This document shows positions 47,488 through 56,691 of a stretch of DNA of 64,000 nucleotides, piece by piece. Within the stretch, counting starts at the first letter, position 1; the number at the start of each line of letters is the position of its first letter. Position numbers and translations under genes: made by a program. This DNA comes from Rhizobiaceae bacterium CPCC 101076 (lineage in GTDB: Bacteria; Pseudomonadota; Alphaproteobacteria; Rhizobiales; Methylopilaceae). The stretch spans positions 216,335 through 280,334 of the forward strand of contig QDFX01000003.1 in the NCBI GenBank assembly GCA_003347645.1, given 5' to 3'. Under the pieces are notes generated by a model, which worked only from the letters and a program-made list of their open reading frames with translations, was not told the origin of the DNA and ran no database searches.

Positions 47488-48897
47488 TCAGAACCGGAAG
47501 GAATGCCGGAGCCGACCGAGCGCGCGCCGCAGAGGTGGCGGGGCCCTGGCTAATAGCCATCCCGTCCTCGCGAGCCCGACCTGAAAGAAGGCAAGCACAC
47601 CCGCCATCAATCCCAACCGACGCCAGAGAAACAGCGCCATCGCCAAGTTCCATATGATCAGGGTCGCCGCAGTGCCGATCGCCGCGCCGTTCAGGCCAAA
47701 CGCGCCGATCAACCCGGCGCTCGCGACCAAATTGCCGATCGTACTGGACACGAGCAGTACAGCCGCGCTGCGCTCATGTCCTGTCATCATCATGACGTGA
47801 AGCTGCGAGCCGCCCGCGGCTACAATCACTTGGGCGATGAGAAGGATACGAAGCGCCGGCACACCGGCCTCGTAACCCGGGCCGAACCAGGCAAAAAGCT
47901 CTGCGGCGAGGACGAACAGTGCCACGCCGATGAAACTCGACGCGGCGAGCGTCCATGTTGCTGCCTTCGTAATGAGCTTCTGCAGCGTCACTTGCTCGTT
48001 TCTAGCGAACAGGCCCGAGATGGTCGGCGCGAACAGAGTATTGATCGCGACCAGCGGCAGCGCGACGACGAAGGCAATATTGAATGCCAAGCTGTATATT
48101 CCAGCCGCGTTCGTGTCCCCGAACCAGCCCAACAATATGACCCCGGTCCGGTTCAGAAGGGCTTCGATCGCAGCCATGATAACGAGCGGCAGAGCCGCCC
48201 GGCGCCAAACCTCTGCATCGTATTCCGGCGAGGCGCTGTCTATGACGTGAGGACGCAGCTTGTGCATCCCGAGGGTGGCTAATAGCAGCCCGACGACGGC
48301 GCCTGCCAGCGTCGCCATCATCACCCTTGATGCGTCGAGGCTCCAGCCCAGACCCACGCTTGCGAGACTGACCAATCCAATCACTATTCCCTCTCGCACC
48401 ACGCGGTTGGGCGCCACCGCCCACAGCACGCCGCCGAATGCTCGAACGACGGAACTGCGGATCCACAACAGCGCCAACACCGGCACCAAAAAGAGACCGA
48501 CGAGAAAGGTGTCTCTGAGCTGCGTTGAGATATCTCGAACCAGGACGATGTAAGCGCCGGCGAGAATAATGAGAATGCCGACGGCCAGCGCGCGTCGTTC
48601 CGCGTACTGGATCACCCCCCGAAAAAGGGGCCATGCGCTCTCCGCCTCATAAGCGGGCAGAAAACGCAGCAGCGCTATATCAAAGCCAAGCGCCGAGAAA
48701 TACGCAAGGACAGTGACCCAAGCCATGACGTATGCGTACACGCCATAAGCATCGACGGCCAGGAACCGTGCGATGACGAGTTGGGAGCAATACGCGAGCC
48801 CAACACCCGCGCTGTAGATGATGAAAGCGGCAAAGGCGCCGCGGGCGATACGATTGGCCGACTGGTTTTCGAGGTCGCCTCTAGGCATGACGGGCAT
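47488..48897 (-). CDS. Polysaccharide flippase (Wzx/MATE-like)
   Basis: A 469-residue membrane protein with 12 or more hydrophobic segments; IARGAFAAFIIYSAGVGLAY and VIARFLAVDAYGVYAYV near the start are typical of O-antigen/EPS translocases. It would flip lipid-linked repeat units to the periplasm. It begins 3 nt after the stop of the chain-length regulator gene. Confidence 0.88.
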   Translation of the reverse strand: MPVMPRGDLENQSANRIARGAFAAFIIYSAGVGLAYCSQLVIARFLAVDAYGVYAYVMAWVTVLAYFSALGFDIALLRFLPAYEAESAWPLFRGVIQYAERRALAVGILIILAGAYIVLVRDISTQLRDTFLVGLFLVPVLALLWIRSSVVRAFGGVLWAVAPNRVVREGIVIGLVSLASVGLGWSLDASRVMMATLAGAVVGLLLATLGMHKLRPHVIDSASPEYDAEVWRRAALPLVIMAAIEALLNRTGVILLGWFGDTNAAGIYSLAFNIAFVVALPLVAINTLFAPTISGLFARNEQVTLQKLITKAATWTLAASSFIGVALFVLAAELFAWFGPGYEAGVPALRILLIAQVIVAAGGSQLHVMMMTGHERSAAVLLVSSTIGNLVASAGLIGAFGLNGAAIGTAATLIIWNLAMALFLWRRLGLMAGVLAFFQVGLARTGWLLARAPPPLRRALGRLRHSFRF

Positions 48898-48900
48898 CTG

Positions 48901-50784
48901 TCATTCGACAGGCGAAGCGGCAGGGGCGTCTGGCGAAACGGAGCGACGCCCACTGTTCGAGGTCGAACGCGCCGCTGGCCCCGCCGATCGCCACGCCTTC
49001 ATGGAACGAGCGTAATACTTCCGGTATCTCATCCTCAGTTCGCCGGTATCTCCGAATCCGTATCGGGCGTGCTGCTTCAGATTGACCTGGGTGATGATGG
49101 CAACGGGCAGTTCGTCCCATTCCTTGTCGAGGCAGCCAGCATCGCGGAGCAGGCGAAGTGCATTTTGCGCCACGTCCCGTCTGGTGTCCCCCCATTTCAC
49201 GACGAATAGCACTCTGTCCGCCAGGGCGGGGAGGAGGCGGGCCTCCGTCGCGCCGAGCACCGGTGGGCCATCGATGATCACGCAGTCATAGCTGTCCCGC
49301 AGCTCCTGTAGGAGGCTCGACATCTGCTCATTGGCAACGAGCGCCAACGGATCGGCTTGGCGGCGCGGCATCGGGAGGTAGTCGAGGCCGAGGCCCGGGA
49401 TAGGCTGGATGATTTCGCCTGGTGGTCGATTTTGGGAATGGAGATCACGGATCTCACGGTCAGTCCGGCCGGAAAGCTTTCCGAGTAACGATGCCCTCCG
49501 AAAATCGAGGTCAACCAAAACCACGCGACGGCCTAGAACGGCGACGTATGCGGCGAGGCTCAGGGCAAGTGTCGATCTTCCTTCCATCGGAACGCTTGAA
49601 CTGATCAGAACAACTTTGGATTCTTCGTTGTTCGCCACGATCTTCAGCGTCGCAGCCGCCGACTTTATCGCTTCCGAATAGGCCGAAAATGGCTCAGCCA
49701 ACAGATATCGGTGAGGGCGCACTCTACGCCTTGATGCGATCTTTGGCACGAGTCCGATGCAGGGGATGCCGAGCGCATCACCGACATCGCGTTCGCTGCG
49801 GAATCTGCGATCGAGTCGGTCAACGATCACAGCAAACAAACTGGCGCCAATCGCACAGATGAGCGACGCCGGAAGGATGAAGAGGAGCGGATTGGAAGAG
49901 CTAGGCCGTTCCGGCGTGTTCGCGAGTGAAGCGACGCCGACATCGGCTGAGATGAACTCGATCTGGCTGCGGAGCTCGTCCTGCCGTCGCTGGAGTTCGA
50001 CCAGCACTTGCGCCTCCGACCGCGTACCCTCGGCCTCGTTCTTAAGTTCAGCAACTCGCTTGCCGAGCCTCGTCAGTTCCCGGTTCATCGACGTGCGTTT
50101 CTGCTCATACTGGGCGTCGACGTAAAGCTGGACTATCCGGTTGGCCAATGCGGCCGCTTGCTGCGGGTTCTTTGACGTAAATGCCACCCTGATGATGCGT
50201 GAACGGCCCGCTTGGGTGATTTTTGAGCCGCGTTCGAGCTGGTCGAGGTTCAGACCCTTGTCACGTTGCACTCCGATCCGGCTCCACGTTTTCAGGCGGC
50301 GCGCTAATTCTGCCAAACTCAATCCACGCCCTTGGTTCGACGTCGGATCTGCATCGGAACCTACACTGGTCGGCGATACAGTCTTCGCATCAGTTCCGGA
50401 CGACAGGCTGTCGAGAACCCGTTCCATCTGACCGCGCGAGTCCAGCGTGGCGATGTGAGTGTCGATAATTATTTCCTCTCCGAGAGATGGCCCCCGACCA
50501 TCGAAGGAGCCCTGCGGCGGCTCAACCGCAATTTTGGCGATTGCCGTATACTTTGGCGCGATCAACAAGCCGACAGCGGCCGCCAGCATTGCGCCTATGA
50601 TCGCAACTGTCAGGATCATCCACCTTCGGCGATACAGCACCCGGACTACATCAAGAAAATGCCGGTCCTGATCGACAGGTGGCGGGCGGACCGCCCACAA
50701 ACGCCTGCTCCCGTGTACGGCTGGCCGCCGACTCGGTTCGCCCCGCTCACCCTTGGCATGCTCATCGATGAGAGATCGCAGCAT
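48901..50784 (-). CDS. Wzc/ExoP-like chain-length regulator fused to a BY-kinase-like domain
   Basis: A 627-residue inner-membrane protein. The ATG at 50782-50784 is preferred; the longer frame adds an unlikely N-terminus. A Wzz domain starts near residue 45 (DVVRVLYRRRWM, first membrane helix), followed by coiled-coil (~210-260) and a second helix (LLFILPASLICAIGASLFAV, ~300). The kinase-like domain has LVDLDFRRASL and CVIIDGPPVLG. Its Walker A reads VPMEGRST, with Arg in place of Lys. A modest Tyr cluster (YRKYY) lies near the C-terminus. Confidence 0.88.
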   Translation of the reverse strand: MLRSLIDEHAKGERGEPSRRPAVHGSRRLWAVRPPPVDQDRHFLDVVRVLYRRRWMILTVAIIGAMLAAAVGLLIAPKYTAIAKIAVEPPQGSFDGRGPSLGEEIIIDTHIATLDSRGQMERVLDSLSSGTDAKTVSPTSVGSDADPTSNQGRGLSLAELARRLKTWSRIGVQRDKGLNLDQLERGSKITQAGRSRIIRVAFTSKNPQQAAALANRIVQLYVDAQYEQKRTSMNRELTRLGKRVAELKNEAEGTRSEAQVLVELQRRQDELRSQIEFISADVGVASLANTPERPSSSNPLLFILPASLICAIGASLFAVIVDRLDRRFRSERDVGDALGIPCIGLVPKIASRRRVRPHRYLLAEPFSAYSEAIKSAAATLKIVANNEESKVVLISSSVPMEGRSTLALSLAAYVAVLGRRVVLVDLDFRRASLLGKLSGRTDREIRDLHSQNRPPGEIIQPIPGLGLDYLPMPRRQADPLALVANEQMSSLLQELRDSYDCVIIDGPPVLGATEARLLPALADRVLFVVKWGDTRRDVAQNALRLLRDAGCLDKEWDELPVAIITQVNLKQHARYGFGDTGELRMRYRKYYARSMKAWRSAGPAARSTSNSGRRSVSPDAPAASPVE

Positions 50785-50788
50785 GTCC

Positions 50789-52084
50789 TCAGCTCCAGGT
50801 TCGCCTGTAGGGCGCACGGCGGACTGCGTCCCCCGCAACCAAGCACACGGCGATCGCGAACCAGAAAATCGGATGGCGAACAATGAGGTGGAAACAGCTG
50901 AATATTGCCAGGCCGCAGAGCAAGGTCGTGAGGCCGTCCAGTTTCGCCCTACAGGTGCCTGCGAGCGTCATCGCTCCGAGCCCAACGACGCTCAGGATCC
51001 CGAGCAAACCGGATTGCATGAACAGATCGAGTAGTGTGTTGTGGGCCTCGAAATTCGGCAGCGATGATGGTTGTGGTGTAGTGGGATTTTTTCGAGCTTC
51101 CTCCGAAAGCGGTCCCATGCCTATCCGAAACGGATTCTCGAGGTGGGGCCCCGGACCGAGCCCCAGCATTGCAGATTCGAGACCCCGGTCGATCGCATCG
51201 CCCCAGATGGCAAACCGGATGGACGCCGAGCGCTCCGTATCGGCGTCCTCTCCCCTGGTTATCTCCTTGGCAATATCCTTGGCTTCGACCGCGATCGAGT
51301 TGACCAGCGGAACGACAGAAACCACCACAGCCGGAAGAGCCAGAATAACGATCCATGCAAATGCGGATCGAAAAGTGGGTCTGCCCTCTCGCGTCCATGT
51401 CCGGAGTTTGAGCGCGAGAAAGATCGGCACGCTGAAGAGCAGGACGAGGGCGAATGAATCGCTCATCGAAAGCCGGCCCACATAGACCGGCACGATGGCA
51501 CACGCGATCGCAGCAATCCTCTCTCCGGTTCGGGATGCCACCTCAGCCAAATGAAGCGACAGCAACGCGAGCACTACGCAGAGCAGGGCAAGCTGGTTGG
51601 CGTTCGACGACCAACCGCGGAAGCGTTCCCAGTACCAGGGATCGATCGTGCCGATATCGATCACGTCAAAACCGCCGGCGACCTGGATCAGGAGAAATCC
51701 GGCACCCAGCGAGACCAGAAGCCAACTGACTCGATGTAGATGCGGGCCGGCTCCGGGTCCTACTACTAACAGACAACTGACAATCGCCAGAAGGGCGTAA
51801 GCCATAATGTCGTGCCGGAACAGGCTCGGGTCGTGAACATCCCCGATTACGTATCCCGTCATCGTGCCTATGCTCTGGGCCACAGCAAAAGCCGCCCAGA
51901 ACATCACCAATACAGTGAGCGGCGGCGTAATTGGCGGTCCGAGCCGAGCTGCCTCACGGCCCAACATCAGAAGGACCCAGGTCAATAGGAAAAGCTCGCC
52001 CGGTCCGACCGGAAGACCCGCCAGTCTCAGTTGAGATGCGGTCGACAGTAGAAGGCCGGATGCGAGGAGAAGATCCCGCAGCAT
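50789..52084 (-). CDS. O-antigen ligase / Wzy-like polymerase membrane protein
   Basis: A 431-residue protein with 10 or more hydrophobic segments and a large periplasmic loop (~270-350) containing RFAIWGDAIDRGLES and GLGPGPHLENP, followed by AHNTLLDLFMQSGLLGI, a motif of the O-antigen ligase/polymerase family. It probably polymerises the repeat units. It is separated from the glycosyltransferase stop by one base. Confidence 0.85.
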   Translation of the reverse strand: MLRDLLLASGLLLSTASQLRLAGLPVGPGELFLLTWVLLMLGREAARLGPPITPPLTVLVMFWAAFAVAQSIGTMTGYVIGDVHDPSLFRHDIMAYALLAIVSCLLVVGPGAGPHLHRVSWLLVSLGAGFLLIQVAGGFDVIDIGTIDPWYWERFRGWSSNANQLALLCVVLALLSLHLAEVASRTGERIAAIACAIVPVYVGRLSMSDSFALVLLFSVPIFLALKLRTWTREGRPTFRSAFAWIVILALPAVVVSVVPLVNSIAVEAKDIAKEITRGEDADTERSASIRFAIWGDAIDRGLESAMLGLGPGPHLENPFRIGMGPLSEEARKNPTTPQPSSLPNFEAHNTLLDLFMQSGLLGILSVVGLGAMTLAGTCRAKLDGLTTLLCGLAIFSCFHLIVRHPIFWFAIAVCLVAGDAVRRAPYRRTWS

Positions 52085-52085
52085 G

Positions 52086-53387
52086 TCAAAACCGCGCGCC
52101 AGATCGGCAGGCTAGCGTAATGTCCAAATGGGCTATGCCGAACTGCGGCGCACTATCTTGGCAAAGGTCGCGTTCGAGCCCTTCCACACCCAGTTTCATC
52201 CGCTTCTGAAGCGAACGGTTGATCAACTCCTCGTAGAGCGAGGCGTATCGCTCGACGATCACCTCGAGACTGAATTCGCTTCGGACCAACGTTGCGGCCC
52301 GTGTGCCCATCACCCCGGCAGTTTCGCGATCGCGGAGCAGATCGAGAATTCTGCCCGCCAGTTGCCGTGGCGAATGCGGCGCAACCAGATAACCATTCCA
52401 GCCGTCGCGAATTACGTCGCGGCAACCAGGCATCCGGGTTGTCACGATCGGGCGTGACGCGGCGGCTGCCTCCAGCAGTGCGCGCGGAATGCCTTCGCGG
52501 TATTCGGTCGGGAGAGCAAACACGTCCGCAATAGCGAGCAATGACGGTACGTCGGAGCGCGGACCGAGTGCGAGCACGTAGGGCTTATGTCGGTCGATCT
52601 CGTTTTGCGTTACGGCGAGCGGGCCCTCGCTGTCCCGCGGCCCCACCAACAGAAATCGGACGCCCGGACGATGCCGATGGACCTCCGCTGCCGCCTCGAG
52701 CAAGGTCGGAATTCCCTTCTGCCGCGTCATGCGCGATACCGTGACGATCGTTTCGCAGCCGCCGAGGCCAAGCGTGTGGCGGAGCTCTTCCGGAGACGGC
52801 CCGGTCGCGACAGCCTGGTCGAACCTGTCGACATCGACACCGGACCCCGGGATCAACCGCTTGGCGCTCCGACCTGTCATGCCATACCGTTCGAAGAACG
52901 TCTGGTCATCGACGTTCTGGAATACAGTCACCGTTGTCGAACGCGCCGCAATCCGTTGAAGCGCGCGCCAAATCGGGCGAAGCAACAGTGCCTTCGGCGA
53001 ACGCGATGAATAGAGATAAGCTAGGCCGTTAATCGTACAGACGATATTGACCCCCGGAATGCGTCCTGCAGCCAAGGGTACCAACAGGTCCGGCTTCGTG
53101 TCGAAGCTCTGCACAATCTCCGGGCGAACATCGGCGATTAGCTTCGCAAGCGCCTTGCACGCCGTCAGGTCAGCCAGCGGTGCGATAAACCGGTCGAACT
53201 GAAATGGATAGTAGTCGATCCCCGCACGCGCGAACGGCGCCGGATCGGCGGTAGCCGCCGCGCTAACCTGAAAGCCGCGCTCACGCAGAGCAAGCAGGAA
53301 CGGAACACGAAGAGCATGGTCCTCTCCGCCGATGCAAAGCACGTGCGGTCTCGTGCGAATACCCTGTGGTTTTGGAAGTGCATTCAT
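52086..53387 (-). CDS. Glycosyltransferase, GT4 family
   Basis: A 433-residue GT-B transferase: acceptor half (HVLCIGGEDHALRVPFL, VQSFDTKPDLL) and donor half with GSGVDVDRF, VSRMTRQKGIPTLLEA and the EX7E motif EGIPRALLE. It adds a sugar to the lipid-linked repeat unit on the cytosolic face. Resembles the galactosaminyl/hexosyl GT4 group with a carboxy tail of ~35 extra residues (FGIAHLDITLACRSG). First gene of the minus-strand EPS operon. Confidence 0.88.
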   Translation of the reverse strand: MNALPKPQGIRTRPHVLCIGGEDHALRVPFLLALRERGFQVSAAATADPAPFARAGIDYYPFQFDRFIAPLADLTACKALAKLIADVRPEIVQSFDTKPDLLVPLAAGRIPGVNIVCTINGLAYLYSSRSPKALLLRPIWRALQRIAARSTTVTVFQNVDDQTFFERYGMTGRSAKRLIPGSGVDVDRFDQAVATGPSPEELRHTLGLGGCETIVTVSRMTRQKGIPTLLEAAAEVHRHRPGVRFLLVGPRDSEGPLAVTQNEIDRHKPYVLALGPRSDVPSLLAIADVFALPTEYREGIPRALLEAAAASRPIVTTRMPGCRDVIRDGWNGYLVAPHSPRQLAGRILDLLRDRETAGVMGTRAATLVRSEFSLEVIVERYASLYEELINRSLQKRMKLGVEGLERDLCQDSAPQFGIAHLDITLACRSGARF

Positions 53388-53814
53388 TTCGCGTCATGCC
53401 CTCCGGTATCACTCGGGTCCGACAGCACGGCTCTACTTCCGAGATGAGTACCACAGCGCAGTAACGGGCGTCCGCGTATGACGGAGTATACCTACATGGG
53501 GGTACGCGATTTCAGCGACATTGGGTCTGCGCGAAGTCGCGCTGAGATCATCGCGGCATCGTTCTCGCGGGCGCTGCCAAGATGCGTAGTGACACTGACG
53601 GCGGCAGCAGGGATCGGCATGCGCGCATGCACAACTTCGGCGCTCGCTCGCCTGACGCATACTGGTCATAACACGGTTTAGTCACGCGCCCGGAGGACGG
53701 GTAAGACTATCATTTCCGCGCATCAATGCGACGTACGGACACTTTCCGGATCGCCAACGCGAGATGGAACCGGGCCGTGCGATCGAGCGAAATCCGATGC
53801 CGCGGAGATAGACG
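53388..53814. other. 427-nt divergent intergenic region in the exopolysaccharide locus
   Basis: No supported gene. A 67-codon frame (53478-53681) has no ribosome site and overlaps site C, so I leave it out. The region carries palindrome site C, between the glycosyltransferase and tethered-SDR operons, and presumably the promoters of both. Confidence 0.65.
53489..53504. promoter_or_regulatory. Exopolysaccharide-locus palindrome, site C
   Basis: TACCTACATGGGGGTA, 13 of 16 bases identical with site A. It lies 102 nt upstream of the glycosyltransferase start and 311 nt upstream of the tethered-SDR start. Confidence 0.6.
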
Positions 53815-55410
53815 ATGTCCATGACGACACCGACGAGATCTTGGCTCGAGGCACCGGCAATGCCTCATTATCTCCTCTCGTTCGTTCCGCCCCTGGGGAC
53901 GATCCTGCGTATCGCCGTCGATATTGCGTCAATCTGGGCGGCGTTTTTGTTCAGCTGGACCATCGTCGAGGGCCGCAATATTTCTTCGCTGACCTCAGCC
54001 GAGTCAGCAGATACGGCATTCGTTGTCGGTCTGTGCACGATATTGGCGCTTCTCGCGTTCACCGGGTTTGGATTCTATACCCGGACCTATAGCTATGGTC
54101 TGTGGACGAAGCTTCGCCGTATCGGCTGGCTCAACATTGCACTCTTCATCGCTGCGGGCTCGGTCCTGTTGATTGAGGAACCACCCAGCGAACTCACATT
54201 CAGTTTGTTGATCGCGACGATCCTGGGATCGATGATCCTGCATTCGCTTTCGCGCGTGCTTTCCTTTGTTCTGCGGTCGGAAGTGCGTTCGGAAGATCGA
54301 CGTGCGAGTGACCTTACTATCAGTAATATTCGGGTCGATACTTCCCAGGACAAAGTCCTTGTGATCGGGGGCGGGGGCTATATCGGTTCGGCGCTCGTTG
54401 AGAAATTGCTGAACCAGGGCCTCCAGGTTTCGGTTCTGGATGCCATGCATTTCGGCGATGAGACGCTGTCCCGGGTGTCGGGCCACCCGAACTTCACTCT
54501 GATCCGCGAGGATTTCCGCCACATCGAGGCACTCACACGCGCCGTGAGCGGAATGGGTTCGGTTATCCATCTCGGTGGGCTCGTGGGCGACCCGGCCTGT
54601 GCGGTCGATGCCGATCTGACGGTCGACATCAATGTGACGGCAACCAAGGTGATCGGTGAGATCGCCAAGGCTCGCGGCGTACGCAGGTTTATCTTCGCCA
54701 GTTCCTGCTCCGTCTATGGAGCATGCGACGACATCGTGGACGAAGAGTCGAACTTTAATCCGCAGTCGCTCTACGCACAAAGCAAGGTCGCGTCCGAAGC
54801 CGTTCTGCGCGGCCTCAACGATCCCAATTTCTCCGTAACCTGCCTGCGATTTGCCACCATTTACGGCATCTCCGGCCGGACGCGGTTCGACCTGGTCGTC
54901 AACCTGCTCTGCGCCAAGGCTGTCCGAGACGGAATGATCACCGTCTACGGCGCGGATCAGTGGCGCCCCTTCGTACACGTCGATGACGTCGCGCGTGCCA
55001 TAGCCATGACACTGCGGGCCACAACCCAATTGGTGGCGGGTGAATCCTTCAATGTCGGAAGCGATGAGCAGAACTACACGCTGGGCGAGATTGCCGAGCT
55101 CATCAACAGACAAGTCCCGGATGCAGTCATCACCTCAGACGATACGTTCGTCGATAAACGCAATTATCGGGTCTCATTCGCAAAGATCCGGTCTCAGCTC
55201 GGATTTGAGCCGGCCTGGACAATCGAACGTGGCATCGCACAGGTCGTTGGGCTCGTACGCTCCAACCAGGTTGGCGACTATTCCCTGCCGACATACAGCA
55301 ACGTCCTTTATCTGAAGGAGCACGGAACCGAGAGCTTTGCTGACTTCAACATCACCGGTTGGGAAACCGAATTCATGCACCTGAATCGAATTGCCTCCGC
55401 AGCACGGTGA
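53815..55410 (+). CDS. Membrane-tethered NAD-dependent epimerase/dehydratase (extended SDR)
   Basis: A 531-residue fusion. Residues ~20-155 hold four hydrophobic helices (e.g. LLAFTGFGFYTRTYSYG region, FSLLIATILGSMILHSL), like the membrane part of CapD/WbpM/FlaA1 proteins. From ~180 follows a complete extended SDR: VIGGGGYIGSALVEKL, SSCSVYGACDD and the active-site LYAQSK (YxxxK). It acts on a nucleotide sugar, probably epimerisation or dehydration at C4. Most epimerases of this type are soluble; four helices before a single SDR domain are unusual. First gene of the plus-strand EPS operon. Confidence 0.85.
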   Translation: MSMTTPTRSWLEAPAMPHYLLSFVPPLGTILRIAVDIASIWAAFLFSWTIVEGRNISSLTSAESADTAFVVGLCTILALLAFTGFGFYTRTYSYGLWTKLRRIGWLNIALFIAAGSVLLIEEPPSELTFSLLIATILGSMILHSLSRVLSFVLRSEVRSEDRRASDLTISNIRVDTSQDKVLVIGGGGYIGSALVEKLLNQGLQVSVLDAMHFGDETLSRVSGHPNFTLIREDFRHIEALTRAVSGMGSVIHLGGLVGDPACAVDADLTVDINVTATKVIGEIAKARGVRRFIFASSCSVYGACDDIVDEESNFNPQSLYAQSKVASEAVLRGLNDPNFSVTCLRFATIYGISGRTRFDLVVNLLCAKAVRDGMITVYGADQWRPFVHVDDVARAIAMTLRATTQLVAGESFNVGSDEQNYTLGEIAELINRQVPDAVITSDDTFVDKRNYRVSFAKIRSQLGFEPAWTIERGIAQVVGLVRSNQVGDYSLPTYSNVLYLKEHGTESFADFNITGWETEFMHLNRIASAAR

Positions 55411-55437
55411 ATTGATCTTCAGCATCGAGGTGAAGCT

Positions 55438-56685
55438 ATGCGGTACCGGCAGCCTCTCGAAACACTGACGCAATCCCGTCGGCCAACGAAAGACGAACCT
55501 CCGTCAGGACCACGAGAACCAGAGGTCCGGCCCGCTCCCACCAGCATCCCATGTTTCCGGCCGATCATCGGGGAGGCGGAGATCGAAGCCGTGACCGAGG
55601 TGCTCCGATCGGGTTGGCTCACGACCGGCGCCAAGGCGCGCGAATTCGAGCAAAGCTTCGCCGCTTTCATGGGCGGCGATGTGGAGGCGGTAGCAGTCAA
55701 TTCGGCTACCGCCGGGCTTCATCTCGCCGCAGAAGCTTGCGGCATCGGCCCCGGCGATGAAGTCCTCGTGCCGACGCTGACCTTCACGGCGACCGCTTCG
55801 GTCATCCGTTATCTCGGGGCGGAAATCGTGCTGGTCGATGTCGAGGAAGGTACGCGCTGCATCGATCTCGATCAGGCCGAGCGGCGTCTGACGCCGCGCT
55901 GCAAGGCGATTATGCCGGTTCATTTCGCGGGCTATCCCTGTGACATGGTCGAGGTGTTGGCTTTTGCCCGCCGTCACGGCCTGAGAGTGATCGAGGATGC
56001 TGCTCATGCATTGCCGACGCGCCGCGATGGCCGTTTGATCGGATCCTGGGATTCCGACGCAACCGTGTTCAGCTTCTACGCGAGCAAGCCGATCACCACC
56101 GGCGAAGGCGGCATGATCGTAACCCGGGATCCGAAGATTGCCGTGCGGGCGCGCACCATGCGCACACACGGACTCGATCGTGATGCCTTCGACCGGTTCC
56201 GCAAGGTTGGCGCCTCCTGGTCCTATGACGTCGTTGCTCCAGGATTCAAATACAACCTCACCGACGTCGCGGCCGCTGTCGGCGTGGTCCAGCTTTCGCG
56301 GGCGGAGAGCTTCCAGTTGTCGCGACAAAGGGCAGCGGAACGCTATCTCGAAAAGCTGGCAGGCCTGCCCGTCGAATGTCCGACGCCCGCACCTCAGGGT
56401 GGCCTTCATGCCTGGCACATGTTCCCGATACGGGTCAACGAAACCGCGCGCGCCAACCGTGATATGTTGATCGCGGGTCTGACCGCCGAAAGCATCGGCA
56501 CGTCGGTCCACTACCGACCCTTGCACGAGATGACCTATTGGAAGGAGCGCTATCGCTGCGAGCCCGATGACTTCCCCGTCGCCAGCCGCTATTTCGCCGG
56601 CGCAGTGACGTTGCCACTGTTTCCAGGCATGACCGACGACGAGATCGATCGCGTCGTGGCCGTGGTACGAAACATCTTGGAGTGA
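55438..56685 (+). CDS. DegT/DnrJ/EryC1/StrS-family PLP aminotransferase
   Basis: A 415-residue sugar aminotransferase. PLP-binding segments: NSATAGLHLAAEA, VIEDAAHALP (Asp) and FSFYASKPITTGEGGM (Schiff-base Lys). About 35 residues precede the usual start. It converts a keto-sugar nucleotide to an amino sugar; the upstream SDR could supply the keto sugar. Confidence 0.9.
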   Translation: MRYRQPLETLTQSRRPTKDEPPSGPREPEVRPAPTSIPCFRPIIGEAEIEAVTEVLRSGWLTTGAKAREFEQSFAAFMGGDVEAVAVNSATAGLHLAAEACGIGPGDEVLVPTLTFTATASVIRYLGAEIVLVDVEEGTRCIDLDQAERRLTPRCKAIMPVHFAGYPCDMVEVLAFARRHGLRVIEDAAHALPTRRDGRLIGSWDSDATVFSFYASKPITTGEGGMIVTRDPKIAVRARTMRTHGLDRDAFDRFRKVGASWSYDVVAPGFKYNLTDVAAAVGVVQLSRAESFQLSRQRAAERYLEKLAGLPVECPTPAPQGGLHAWHMFPIRVNETARANRDMLIAGLTAESIGTSVHYRPLHEMTYWKERYRCEPDDFPVASRYFAGAVTLPLFPGMTDDEIDRVVAVVRNILE

Positions 56686-56691
56686 CACGCC

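Noticed and set aside
53478..53681. 67-codon plus-strand frame in the glycosyltransferase/SDR gap
   Set aside because: No ribosome site, no family, and it overlaps the palindrome site C in a promoter region.
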